Below, piece by piece: positions 1-6,599 of a DNA stretch of 10,009 nt. The notes under the pieces are model-generated. The model did no database searches. It was not told the origin of the DNA and saw nothing but the letters and a program-made list of their open reading frames with translations. The DNA is taken from NCBI GenBank assembly GCA_011620505.1, contig WOZA01000133.1, positions 2,339 through 12,347 on the forward strand, given 5' to 3'. The translations under genes and the position numbers were made by a program. Positions within the stretch are counted from its first letter, which is position 1, and every line of letters begins with the position of its first letter. The DNA comes from Anaerolineaceae bacterium (GTDB lineage Bacteria > Chloroflexota > Anaerolineae > Anaerolineales > Anaerolineaceae).

Positions 1-41
1 CTTGTCCAATCCCTTCTAATGCTTCTCTAATTATCAGGGGG

Positions 42-47
42 TATAAT
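42..47 (+). promoter_or_regulatory. Candidate -10 box of the ABC export operon
   Basis: A perfect TATAAT lies 26 nt before the adaptor start codon, which would give a leader of about 20 nt. No good -35 hexamer is seen 16-18 nt upstream (the best is a poor match around 19-25). The promoter may therefore need an activator, or the match may be chance in an AT-rich leader. Two similar AT-rich words (TTCTAAT and CTCTAAT, about 10 nt apart, at 14-30) precede it and could be a regulator site, but this is weak. Nothing else is visible in the first 70 bases. Confidence 0.45.
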
Positions 48-73
48 CGCCTAATATTATTTCGGAGGAATTG

Positions 74-1453
74 ATGTCCACTGTTGATCGACCCCAAATC
101 AAGAAAAAGAATAAAACCGGCCGCACGCTGCTGATCATTTTGCTTATCCTGGCGCTGATCGTAGGAGCATATGTTTTGAACCAACGTCGCCTGCGCAGAG
201 CAAACGAAGCCGCCCTCGCCCAACTCGAAACTGTTCCATACGCGCGTGAGACGCTCACTTCCACCATCAGTGGAGCTGGTCCTATTCGCCCGCGTCAATC
301 CGCCACGCTCTACTGGCAAACTTCAGGCTTTGTTGGTGAGAGGGATCACGAAGTTGGTGAAGAGGTTATGGAAGACACCGTCCTTTATCGTCTGGACGAT
401 TCCCGCCTGCCTGCAGACATGTTGCAGGCACAGCTCAATTTACTCAACGCACAAACCAGTTTACAGAACCTCGAATCCGATACGGACCTTCAGCGCGTCA
501 CTTTGCAAAACAATCTGACCAACGCTGAGAAGACGCTCATCACTCTCGAGCAGAACCTGCTCGCGCTTACCAGCCGCGAATGCACCGACTGGCGTCTGAC
601 CAACCTGCAGACGGCTTACGATGATGCCCTCGAGAATTACCAGAACTGGCCAACCGAGACCGGTTGGCTGCAGGTTCAAGCCGCCCGCGCGGACCTTGAT
701 TTTTGCGACCCTGCTGTTATCGCCAGCGAAACTGCCTCACTCAACAGCCAGATCGACCTGCAAAAACAGAATATTGCCTCCTGGCAAGCGGATTTGGATA
801 AAATAGCTAACGGGCCCGACCCCGAGACAAAAGCAAAGCTCGAATTACAGCTCGAACTCGCGGAAAAGCAATTGGAAGCCCAGACGATTAAAGCTCCCTT
901 TGACGGCACCATCACCTCCCTGAATTACAACCTTGGCGACATGGTAAGCCCTGGCAGTCCCGCAGCCCAGATCGCTGATTTATCTGAGCTGTTTGTGGAT
1001 GTGCCCATTTCGGAAGTTGATATCCCGCAGATCAAAGCCGGGCAGGAAGCCGAATTGGTCTTTGACGCATACTTCGATCAAACCTTTTATGGAAAAGTCG
1101 TTGAAGTTGCTACCGTTGGCGTAAACACCGCTGGGATTGTCAATTACAACGTCACTATTCAACTCAATTCAGAGCATGACGGCATCAGACCGGGAATGAC
1201 AGTCGGTGTGAACATCCTGGTCGAAGAAAAACCTAACACTTACACTGTTCCTGCTGAGTCCGTCGTGAGCCGTAACGGGAACTATTACGTTTATGTCCTG
1301 CGGGATGGCATACCGGTTGAGGTCGAAATCAAAATCGGCGCCTATTCAAGCCGCAAGATCGAAGTTCTTCAAGCAGACATCCAGGATGGGGAATCCATTC
1401 TGCTTTCACCGCCCGTTTCACTGATGGACGCCTTCGTGGGCGCGGGTAGGTAG
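74..1453 (+). CDS. Efflux membrane-fusion adaptor (HlyD/MacA-like)
   Basis: This is a 459-residue adaptor of an ABC exporter, anchored in the cytoplasmic membrane and mostly outside it. A basic N-terminus precedes one membrane segment at about 17-35. A lipoyl/barrel-sandwich half follows at about 58-110, then a long hairpin at about 112-270 rich in Leu, Gln and Asn. The second lipoyl half starts at 'IKAPFDGTI' (272-280), and beta-barrel and membrane-proximal domains fill about 305-445. The hairpin carries two cysteines, C170 and C211, that could form a disulfide. I chose ATG at 74 because GGAGG at 64-68 sits 5 nt before it; the in-frame TTG at 71 would be only 2 nt from the Shine-Dalgarno. 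The ABC ATPase gene starts 2 nt after the stop, and the adaptor-ATPase-permease order is that of MacAB-type systems. The substrate cannot be told. In a monoderm there would be no TolC partner. Confidence 0.9.
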   Translation: MSTVDRPQIKKKNKTGRTLLIILLILALIVGAYVLNQRRLRRANEAALAQLETVPYARETLTSTISGAGPIRPRQSATLYWQTSGFVGERDHEVGEEVMEDTVLYRLDDSRLPADMLQAQLNLLNAQTSLQNLESDTDLQRVTLQNNLTNAEKTLITLEQNLLALTSRECTDWRLTNLQTAYDDALENYQNWPTETGWLQVQAARADLDFCDPAVIASETASLNSQIDLQKQNIASWQADLDKIANGPDPETKAKLELQLELAEKQLEAQTIKAPFDGTITSLNYNLGDMVSPGSPAAQIADLSELFVDVPISEVDIPQIKAGQEAELVFDAYFDQTFYGKVVEVATVGVNTAGIVNYNVTIQLNSEHDGIRPGMTVGVNILVEEKPNTYTVPAESVVSRNGNYYVYVLRDGIPVEVEIKIGAYSSRKIEVLQADIQDGESILLSPPVSLMDAFVGAGR

Positions 1454-1455
1454 GA

Positions 1456-2163
1456 ATGGAACTGACCTCCCAGGCTTCCAGGCCTGTGATCGATGTTCGT
1501 AATCTCACCAAGGATTATCGCCTTGGTGAGATCATGGTTCCAGCATTGCGCGGCATTGACCTGCAGATTTTTCCTGGTGAGATGGTTGCCATCATGGGTC
1601 CCAGTGGTTCTGGCAAGTCGACCTTAATGAACATGATCGGCTGCCTCGACTCTCCCACTTCTGGTGAGTACTATCTCGATTCTTTGCTTGTTTCCGATCT
1701 GAAAGATGATGAGCTCGCAATTGTTCGGAATCAAAAGATTGGTTTTGTATTCCAGAACTACAACCTGCTGCCCCGCATTGACGCCCTCGAAAATGTCACC
1801 CTGCCAATACGCTACAGCGATATCACCGCCAATATGCGCCAGCGGGCTGAAGCGGCGCTCCAATCCGTGGGGCTTGGGGACCGCATACATCACAAACCTA
1901 ATCAACTATCTGGCGGGCAGCAGCAGCGCGTGGCAATCGCCAGGGCGCTGGTGAATGAGCCCGCAATTTTGCTGGCAGATGAACCTACTGGTAACCTCGA
2001 CTCCCAATCCGGCAAAGAGGTCATGGATCTGCTCCTGAATCTCAATCAGCAGGAAAACACCACGATTGTGTTGGTCACTCATGATCCCAAAGTTGCGGCG
2101 CAGGCCAAGCGAATCGTACAGCTTTTTGATGGTTTGATCAAAACACCGGAGGAAGCCTCATGA
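1456..2163 (+). CDS. ABC transporter ATP-binding protein (MacB/LolD-type)
   Basis: This cytoplasmic ATPase of 235 residues drives the permease encoded next. All nucleotide-binding motifs are present. Walker A is GPSGSGKST (48-56), the Q-loop is Q100 in 'VFQNYNLLP', the signature is LSGGQQQ (151-157), Walker B is ILLADEP (171-177) with catalytic E176, the D-loop is 'GNLDSQ' (179-184), and the switch histidine is H209 in 'VTHD'. The 'VFQNYNLLP' and 'EPTGNLDS' wording is typical of the MacB/LolD/FtsE group. The length is normal for a free-standing subunit; E. coli MacB carries this domain fused to its membrane part. The start lies 2 nt after the adaptor stop, with GTAGG-like pairing at 1446-1450. 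The last codons overlap the permease start as ATGA, so translation is probably coupled. Confidence 0.95.
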   Translation: MELTSQASRPVIDVRNLTKDYRLGEIMVPALRGIDLQIFPGEMVAIMGPSGSGKSTLMNMIGCLDSPTSGEYYLDSLLVSDLKDDELAIVRNQKIGFVFQNYNLLPRIDALENVTLPIRYSDITANMRQRAEAALQSVGLGDRIHHKPNQLSGGQQQRVAIARALVNEPAILLADEPTGNLDSQSGKEVMDLLLNLNQQENTTIVLVTHDPKVAAQAKRIVQLFDGLIKTPEEAS

Positions 2164-3392
2164 AAATCTGGCAAGCACTGAAAGAGGCTATCGCCAGCCT
2201 CTCGGCCAATAGAACCCGCTCTTTTCTGACTGTCCTTGGAATTGTTATCGGTGTTGGAGCAGTTATTGGGGTTCTTTCGCTCGGGCAGGGAGCTGAAGCA
2301 AGCATCATTGGGCAAATCGAATCAATCGGAACCAATGTGATTTATGTTTTTCGGGGTAATACCTCTGAAGACGTGACAAATCCTAATTCCCTCACCACGG
2401 CAGATGCCGACGCGCTGGCCAACCGTACCCGCGCGCCACACATCCTTAATATCTCCCCGGTTCTGGCGGGGCAGAGCAGTGTCCGCTTTGGGGATGAGAG
2501 TACCCAGACTTCCATCATGGGTGTCGTCGAAAACTATGCTGAAGTCACAGGCATCGAACTCAGCGAAGGCAGCTTCTTCACAGAAAGCAACGTTACAAAC
2601 CGCAGCTCGGTGGTGGTGCTCGGACCAGAGCTCGCTGAAAGACTGACAGGTCGGCAAACCGAATTGGTAGGCACAACAGTGCACATCAACAATTATCCTT
2701 TCAGAGTGGTCGGCGTCACCAAAGCCAAGGGTGGAAATCAGTTTTCCAGCCCGGATATGGATGCTTACATCCCAATTACCGCCATGCAGCTGCGTGTAAA
2801 GCGCCAGAGTATCCCCAATGCCGTGGATTTCCTGCTCATCCAGGCACAGGATTCACAGTCAATTGATGATGCGATGCAGGAAGCAAAAAGTATCCTGCGC
2901 TCTTCTCACCGCCTTAGCAGCCGCCAGCCTGATGATTTTACGATGACCAACCAACAGGATGTACTTTCGATCGCGAACTCGATCACAAGTATATTGACCA
3001 TCTTCCTGGCTGGAATCGCTGGCATCTCACTATTGGTGGGTGGAATTGGCATCATGAACATAATGCTCGTCTCTGTTACTGAGCGAACACGAGAAATTGG
3101 TCTGCGTAAAGCCCTGGGTGCACGCAAGTTCGATATTCAGCTGCAGTTCCTGACCGAATCAGCGATGTTGAGCGTTTTTGGTGGTTTGATAGGTGTCGGA
3201 TTCGGCTGGCTCCTGGGAGAAATAGTCGGCGCCATCGCTGCCAATTCCGGTACGCCCCTCGTACCGCAGATCAGCCTGAACTCTGTTCTGCTCGCCACCC
3301 TCTTTTCCCTTGCGGTCGGCATCTTCTTCGGATGGTATCCAGCTCTGAGGGCTGCCAACCTGGAACCGGTCGAAGCACTCAGATACGAGTAA
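2160..3392 (+). CDS. ABC transporter permease, MacB/FtsX family
   Basis: This 410-residue membrane subunit partners the preceding ATPase. The topology is the four-helix MacB layout: TM1 at about 20-42, a large extracytoplasmic domain at about 45-270 (MacB_PCD-like), then TM2 at about 275-303, TM3 at about 335-362 and TM4 at about 372-393. Family hallmarks are 'GGIGIMNIML' (294-303), the cytoplasmic coupling loop 'TERTREIGLRKALGA' (307-321), and the C-terminal 'PALRAANLEPVEALRYE'. MacB-family proteins transmit ATP-driven movement across the membrane (mechanotransmission) and act in export of peptides, lipoproteins or antibiotics, or in envelope stress; the substrate here is unknown. GGAGG at 2148-2152 sits 7 nt before the ATG, which overlaps the ATPase stop. 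The operon ends here, with a strong hairpin 37 nt downstream. Confidence 0.93.
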   Translation: MKIWQALKEAIASLSANRTRSFLTVLGIVIGVGAVIGVLSLGQGAEASIIGQIESIGTNVIYVFRGNTSEDVTNPNSLTTADADALANRTRAPHILNISPVLAGQSSVRFGDESTQTSIMGVVENYAEVTGIELSEGSFFTESNVTNRSSVVVLGPELAERLTGRQTELVGTTVHINNYPFRVVGVTKAKGGNQFSSPDMDAYIPITAMQLRVKRQSIPNAVDFLLIQAQDSQSIDDAMQEAKSILRSSHRLSSRQPDDFTMTNQQDVLSIANSITSILTIFLAGIAGISLLVGGIGIMNIMLVSVTERTREIGLRKALGARKFDIQLQFLTESAMLSVFGGLIGVGFGWLLGEIVGAIAANSGTPLVPQISLNSVLLATLFSLAVGIFFGWYPALRAANLEPVEALRYE

Positions 3393-3428
3393 ACGTTTAC
3401 ATAAATAACACTAAGTGCATACACAAAA

Positions 3429-3450
3429 AAGAGGCGCCGCGGCGCCTCTT
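3429..3450. terminator. Bidirectional intrinsic terminator (perfect palindrome)
   Basis: A 22-nt perfect palindrome, AAGAGGCGCCG followed by its complement, sits between the convergent permease and protease genes. In RNA it would fold with a very small loop opened from the CGCG centre. On the plus strand it is followed by TTAATTTT. On the minus strand it is followed by TTTTTTGTGT, the better U-tract. It should therefore end the export operon and, more efficiently, the protease transcript. Confidence 0.88.
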
Positions 3451-3468
3451 AATTTTAAGCATTATTCT

Positions 3469-4656
3469 TTACTCTCGGGACCCCAACACCACGTCCACAT
3501 CCAGCGTCTGCCCATCCCGGATAACCGTGAATGTGATCGTATCACCCGGGTTCTTGTTCACGACCATGTAACTCATTAGATCGCTGAAATCCTTGATCGG
3601 CTGACCGTCAACTGCGATGATCAAATCACCACCCTTATAGAGCCCCTGCAACGAGGTCGGTACTGTGCCGCCCCGGATCCCGGCTACATCAGCCGGCCCG
3701 CCCTTTACCACCGATGACACATACGCGCCTGTGGATTGAGGAAGTTCCAGAGCTTCGATCATCGCCAGCGACATGCTCGAGTAGCTCGTCATGCCAAGAT
3801 AAGGATAGGCGTAGCTGCCGGTCTCGATCAACGAGGGTACAACCTTGCGCACAATGTTGGAGGATATTGCGAAGCCGATACCGGTATTGATAGCCTCACC
3901 GCTCAGGCTCATACCCGCTGTCTGGATTGCCCGGTTCACACCGATCACTTCTCCATTCAGGTTTAGCAGCGGTCCGCCGGAATTACCCGGATTGATCAAA
4001 GCGTCAGTCTGGATAGTATCGCCCGATGAGTAATACGTGCCTGCGGAAGTCTGACGCATCGAATCCAGCACACGTCCACGTGCGGAAACAACACCGACTG
4101 TCATGGTGCCACTCAAGCCGTAAGGATTTCCGATTGCAACCACTGTCTGCCCAACCTTGATCAGATTTGAGTCGCCGAGGGTCAGCGGAACCAGCTCATC
4201 CGGATCGACATCCACCTTGATGACCGCCAGATCAGAGTCCATATCGGAACCGATCACTTCCCCGTAAACTTTGAGCCCGGATGAGAAGTGCACCTCAAGT
4301 TTATCGATGCCACTGGCAACATGGTAATTGGTAACGATGTGCCCCTCTTTATCAATTACAAAGCCAGTGCCCTGACCAGCGCCTTCGGCTGTGGTAAATT
4401 GCAGCGAAACAACCCCAGGGCTGTACTTCTCATAAATAGCCTCCAGGGTACCTTCCAGGGCAGCGTACTGGGGCACGATAACTGTCTGCGAACTTTGAGT
4501 GGGTAAGATAGACGGTGGGACCGTTTGCTGTATTTGAGTGTCGGTCGATGGCTCGTCAGACGTTGTGACCCCAACGCGGGTCAAAGAACACGCTGTGGCA
4601 ACAACTAATATCGACAAGATAAAAAAAAGCGTGCGTAGTTTGTTTTGTTTTGTCAT
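3469..4656 (-). CDS. HtrA/DegP-like serine protease with one PDZ domain, lipoprotein
   Basis: This 395-residue extracytoplasmic protease of peptidase family S1C is expected to degrade or handle misfolded envelope proteins. The N-terminus is a lipoprotein signal: basic residues, a hydrophobic core at 9-19, then ATAC with lipidation expected at C23. A Ser/Thr/Pro/Gln-rich linker runs to about residue 62. The trypsin-like domain spans about 68-275, with the full triad H112 in 'TNYHV', D142 in 'DSDLAV' and S226 in 'GNSGGP'. One PDZ domain follows at about 283-392 and contains 'AGIRGGTVPTSLQGLYKGGD', which has the extra segment I associate with Chloroflexota and archaeal HtrA proteins rather than with E. 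coli DegP. The Shine-Dalgarno AAGG (4663-4666) is 6 nt from the ATG. The gene is monocistronic, divergent from the secreted-protein gene and convergent with the export operon. The lipobox with Ala at -3 is acceptable but not ideal, so a simple membrane anchor is possible. Confidence 0.93.
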   Translation of the reverse strand: MTKQNKLRTLFFILSILVVATACSLTRVGVTTSDEPSTDTQIQQTVPPSILPTQSSQTVIVPQYAALEGTLEAIYEKYSPGVVSLQFTTAEGAGQGTGFVIDKEGHIVTNYHVASGIDKLEVHFSSGLKVYGEVIGSDMDSDLAVIKVDVDPDELVPLTLGDSNLIKVGQTVVAIGNPYGLSGTMTVGVVSARGRVLDSMRQTSAGTYYSSGDTIQTDALINPGNSGGPLLNLNGEVIGVNRAIQTAGMSLSGEAINTGIGFAISSNIVRKVVPSLIETGSYAYPYLGMTSYSSMSLAMIEALELPQSTGAYVSSVVKGGPADVAGIRGGTVPTSLQGLYKGGDLIIAVDGQPIKDFSDLMSYMVVNKNPGDTITFTVIRDGQTLDVDVVLGSRE

Positions 4657-4732
4657 AATTCACCTTCTGATAGATGCAGTCGTTAGAATTCGGCTTTTCA
4701 TGAACTATATCATATGCAAAATTCATTAATAG

Positions 4733-4763
4733 ATTATATAAATTTGGTATAGATTGCTGTCTA
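4733..4763 (-). promoter_or_regulatory. Candidate promoter of the HtrA-like protease gene
   Basis: On the minus strand a perfect TATAAT (4733-4738) is preceded by TAGACA (4758-4763, 5 of 6 to TTGACA) with a 19-nt spacer, longer than the usual 17. The leader would be about 70 nt. The spacing makes this tentative. A short inverted repeat, ctat-N6-atag, at 4761-4774 overlaps the -35 element and could be an operator. Confidence 0.4.
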
Positions 4764-4880
4764 TCCATGTATAGCCTTGACTGCACCCAAAAAATGGTTG
4801 GATTTTCAAATCTAACAGAACGCTATTAACCGGAACAATCATTGAATTGACGGCACTGTGTTAACAAAGTTGATAATTCT

Positions 4881-4908
4881 TTGGAAAGGAATAAGAATTT
4901 GCTACACT
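4881..4908 (+). promoter_or_regulatory. Candidate promoter of the secreted-protein gene pair
   Basis: TTGGAA (4881-4886, 4 of 6 to TTGACA) lies 16 nt before TACACT (4903-4908, 4 of 6 to TATAAT). The -10 is extended by TGC at 4900-4902. Transcription would start near 4915 with a leader of about 37 nt. An alternative pair, TTGACG (4847-4852) and GATAAT (4872-4877), is also present but its spacer is 19 nt. The 4657-4951 region holds no gene I can support. Confidence 0.38.
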
Positions 4909-4951
4909 AATAACAGATAGCAGACGACTAAATATTGAAAGGAAAAGCATT

Positions 4952-5473
4952 ATGAAAAGTCGCGTTATCTTGGCAATCCTATTCATTGTTCCAATGATAC
5001 CACCATCGACTGTGATGTCATCGTATTACGTGGGAAATCACTATGTGTCAGCATACGGTGGAAGAGTCAACATTTATACCCCTCCTTATCCAATAAACGT
5101 TTTTCACTATGGGCAATTTCACTATGGGCAATCGAACTGGATCTCACTGCCATTACCTTACTGGATTCAAACTGGGTGGAGGTATTATTCGGGGTATCAA
5201 TTTCCCGAAAAATATGTAGAGTATTATTCCCCAGTAAGCAATTATGAAATCTATCCTCAAGGAAATCAGAATTGGGGAACAATGATCGAGTATAAAATCA
5301 TTAATGTAGGCGATGAAGTTTGGTGTGCGTACATAAAACAATCTTGGGATAGGATGCAGAGACATAGTTTATGCTCCTTCTGCATTGCAGACGATGTCAG
5401 AAGTTCACAACGATCCCTTAATAGAGTTGCATACACAATTCGAAGAAGCATCCTATCGAGATTCGAGTGGTAA
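4952..5473 (+). CDS. Unassigned secreted protein, probably frameshifted (N-terminal part)
   Basis: I do not recognise this gene. The open frame is 173 residues. It starts with a Sec signal peptide (MKSR, then a hydrophobic core at about 5-16 ending near residues 20-24). A mature part very rich in Tyr, Trp, Asn and Pro follows, suggesting a small extracellular beta-sheet protein; notable patterns are 'PYWIQTGWRYYSGY' (69-82) and 'EKYVEYY' (86-92). Residues 51-60 are an exact pentapeptide duplication, FHYGQ twice. From about residue 129 the character changes abruptly to a basic, Arg/Ser-rich tail, while the +1 frame carries acidic and aromatic sequence resembling the rest of the protein. I infer a one-base insertion in the A-run at 5335-5338; the intact product would be 217 residues. 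The Shine-Dalgarno AAAGGA (4938-4943) is 8 nt from the ATG. GC content is lower than in the flanking genes. Confidence 0.65.
   Translation: MKSRVILAILFIVPMIPPSTVMSSYYVGNHYVSAYGGRVNIYTPPYPINVFHYGQFHYGQSNWISLPLPYWIQTGWRYYSGYQFPEKYVEYYSPVSNYEIYPQGNQNWGTMIEYKIINVGDEVWCAYIKQSWDRMQRHSLCSFCIADDVRSSQRSLNRVAYTIRRSILSRFEW
5102..5131 (+). repeat. Exact 2 x 15-bp in-frame tandem duplication
   Basis: The 15-mer tttcactatgggcaa occurs twice back to back with no mismatch (5102-5116 and 5117-5131). It is in phase with the codons and duplicates Phe-His-Tyr-Gly-Gln at residues 51-60 of the secreted protein. Perfect identity, including third positions, points to a recent slippage event. Confidence 0.95.
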
Positions 5474-5606
5474 TTACCATTTGTTCAATCAGGCAAATTG
5501 GACTGAACAGTTTCCATATTCTTTAGTCATTGAAAGTGAGTCAACTTTCCTGATTTATCGGATTTACACATGGCAACAATATCTTCCATTAATCATTATG
5601 AATTAA
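5337..5606 (+). pseudogene. Displaced C-terminal part of the secreted protein (+1 frame)
   Basis: Reading from 5337 in the +1 frame relative to the 4952 gene gives 89 codons without a stop, to TAA at 5604-5606. The peptide begins NNLGIGCRDIVYAP and continues SALQTMSEVHNDPLIELHTQ. It ends in Trp/Tyr-rich sequence ('NQANWTEQFPYSLVIE', then 'YRIYTWQQY'), matching the composition of the secreted protein. Joined after Y127-I128 of the upstream frame, it reads as one plausible 217-residue protein. It has no signal peptide of its own. A TTG at 5385 or an ATG at 5394 could start it, but neither has a convincing ribosome binding site. I treat it as the remainder of the same gene, broken by a one-base indel that may be a real mutation or a sequencing or assembly error. 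Its stop is 15 nt before the next gene, as expected for an operon. Confidence 0.62.
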
Positions 5607-5621
5607 TCGAAAGAAGATATA

Positions 5622-6485
5622 ATGAATAAAAAACAAGTTGGGCTGATTTGTGGATTAACTGCAATTGTGGCACTTGGGTCTTTCTTGATTATTAATCGTG
5701 TGAATGCGAACAAGGCTGAGCAGCTTGCAGAACAACTTGCTAATAGCCTCGTTGCGGAAGGATTGCCCCTGATAAGTGTGCGTGTGGAAGAACAAGCCCC
5801 GCTTACACTCGAAGTAACCCTTCAGTACCCAACCACTGATAGCCCTGAGCGAAAAGCGGAAATCCTCCGTGGCCGTCATGCAGTACGATGGAACTGTGCC
5901 GAGCTAAATCGCGAAAAATACCAGATCAGCAGTTATATTATTTTGATTCTTGATGATGTTGGCAAACAATTAAGCTGGGAACAAAATTTCCTTTATCAGA
6001 GTGATCCAGAAGACGTTCCAGTTGAGTACACAATGAATCTTGAGGAAGCCGCGAATTACCTGCGGGAGACTTTTAATCCAGGGTCCGCCCAGGTGGAGCG
6101 ATTCGAGTTGATCCAGGAGCAAAAAAACAACACCATCATTAACACGCTGTACATCCTCTTAGTCGAGCCAGATCTACAGACTCTCAATAACGATTTACCA
6201 ATGAGGCAAATCGAGCCACTAATTAAAGGGGTCAACCAACAAAAGCTCTACCAGGTTGACATCTGCTGGCTCGAGATTCATGGACCAAATTCTGAAGTTT
6301 GGGTGGATTATCTTTATGATTATAGCTTGTCAGTTCTTTCGTGGTGGATGGCAGACGGTGTCAGCACTGATTGGTTTCCACATCCTGCGCCTCTACCCAA
6401 CCAGGAACCCACCATAATAGCACCACCCGAGAAGACCTACCCTGTAGAGACCCTCGAACCAACCGTTATCGTCCCTTACCCCTGA
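5622..6485 (+). CDS. Unassigned membrane-anchored exported protein with Pro-rich tail
   Basis: I do not recognise this 287-residue protein. Its N-terminus, MNKKQ followed by a hydrophobic stretch at about 6-25, is an uncleaved anchor or signal peptide, so the rest should lie outside the cytoplasm. The body has no enzymatic motif I can see. Two stretches look alike in plan: about 48-125 (extended strands, a charged helix, then 'YIILILDD...WEQNFLY') and about 160-240 (strands, helix, then 'VDICWLEIH...VWVDYLYDY'). This may be an internal duplication. The body has one cysteine per half, C92 and C215. The last 30 residues are Pro-rich and contain 'EPTIIAPP' and 'EPTVIVPYP', a near-repeat like the Thr/Pro linkers of envelope proteins. 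The ATG follows a weak GAAAGAAG (5609-5616) and lies 15 nt after the stop of the displaced frame of the preceding gene, so the two are probably cotranscribed. Composition is AT-richer than the flanks. Confidence 0.85.
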   Translation: MNKKQVGLICGLTAIVALGSFLIINRVNANKAEQLAEQLANSLVAEGLPLISVRVEEQAPLTLEVTLQYPTTDSPERKAEILRGRHAVRWNCAELNREKYQISSYIILILDDVGKQLSWEQNFLYQSDPEDVPVEYTMNLEEAANYLRETFNPGSAQVERFELIQEQKNNTIINTLYILLVEPDLQTLNNDLPMRQIEPLIKGVNQQKLYQVDICWLEIHGPNSEVWVDYLYDYSLSVLSWWMADGVSTDWFPHPAPLPNQEPTIIAPPEKTYPVETLEPTVIVPYP

Positions 6486-6548
6486 GTTTTTTACGTTTGA
6501 TCCAGGGAATTCTTGTTGAGAATCAAGGAGAGTCTAAATTGGAAAATT

Positions 6549-6586
6549 AATCAAAAGCATCCCCATCACTGAGGATGCTTTTGATT
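6549..6586. terminator. Hairpin between converging genes, likely bidirectional terminator
   Basis: A 14-bp perfect stem (left arm 6549-6562, right arm 6573-6586; core AGCATCC and GGATGCT) encloses a 10-nt loop. The right arm ends in CTTTTGATT, so the U-rich part lies partly inside the stem on both strands. No pure U-run follows. Its place between the convergent 5622 gene and fhs supports a terminator role for both. The rest of the 6486-6599 gap shows nothing else. Confidence 0.72.
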
Positions 6587-6599
6587 TAGAAAAAAACGT

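Noticed and set aside
71..73. TTG as the start of the adaptor gene
   Set aside because: It is only 2 nt from GGAGG; the ATG at 74 has a normal 5-nt spacing.
3429..3450. Palindrome as a protein-binding operator or recombination site
   Set aside because: Its place between two convergent stops and the T-rich flanks on both sides fit a terminator better.
4847..4877. TTGACG / GATAAT as the main plus-strand promoter
   Set aside because: The spacer is 19 nt and the leader would be about 70 nt. It is kept only as an alternative to the extended -10 at 4900-4908.
5337..5606. Independent small gene starting at TTG 5385
   Set aside because: It has no Shine-Dalgarno, overlaps the preceding frame, and its composition continues the upstream secreted protein. 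It is better explained as that gene's frameshifted end.
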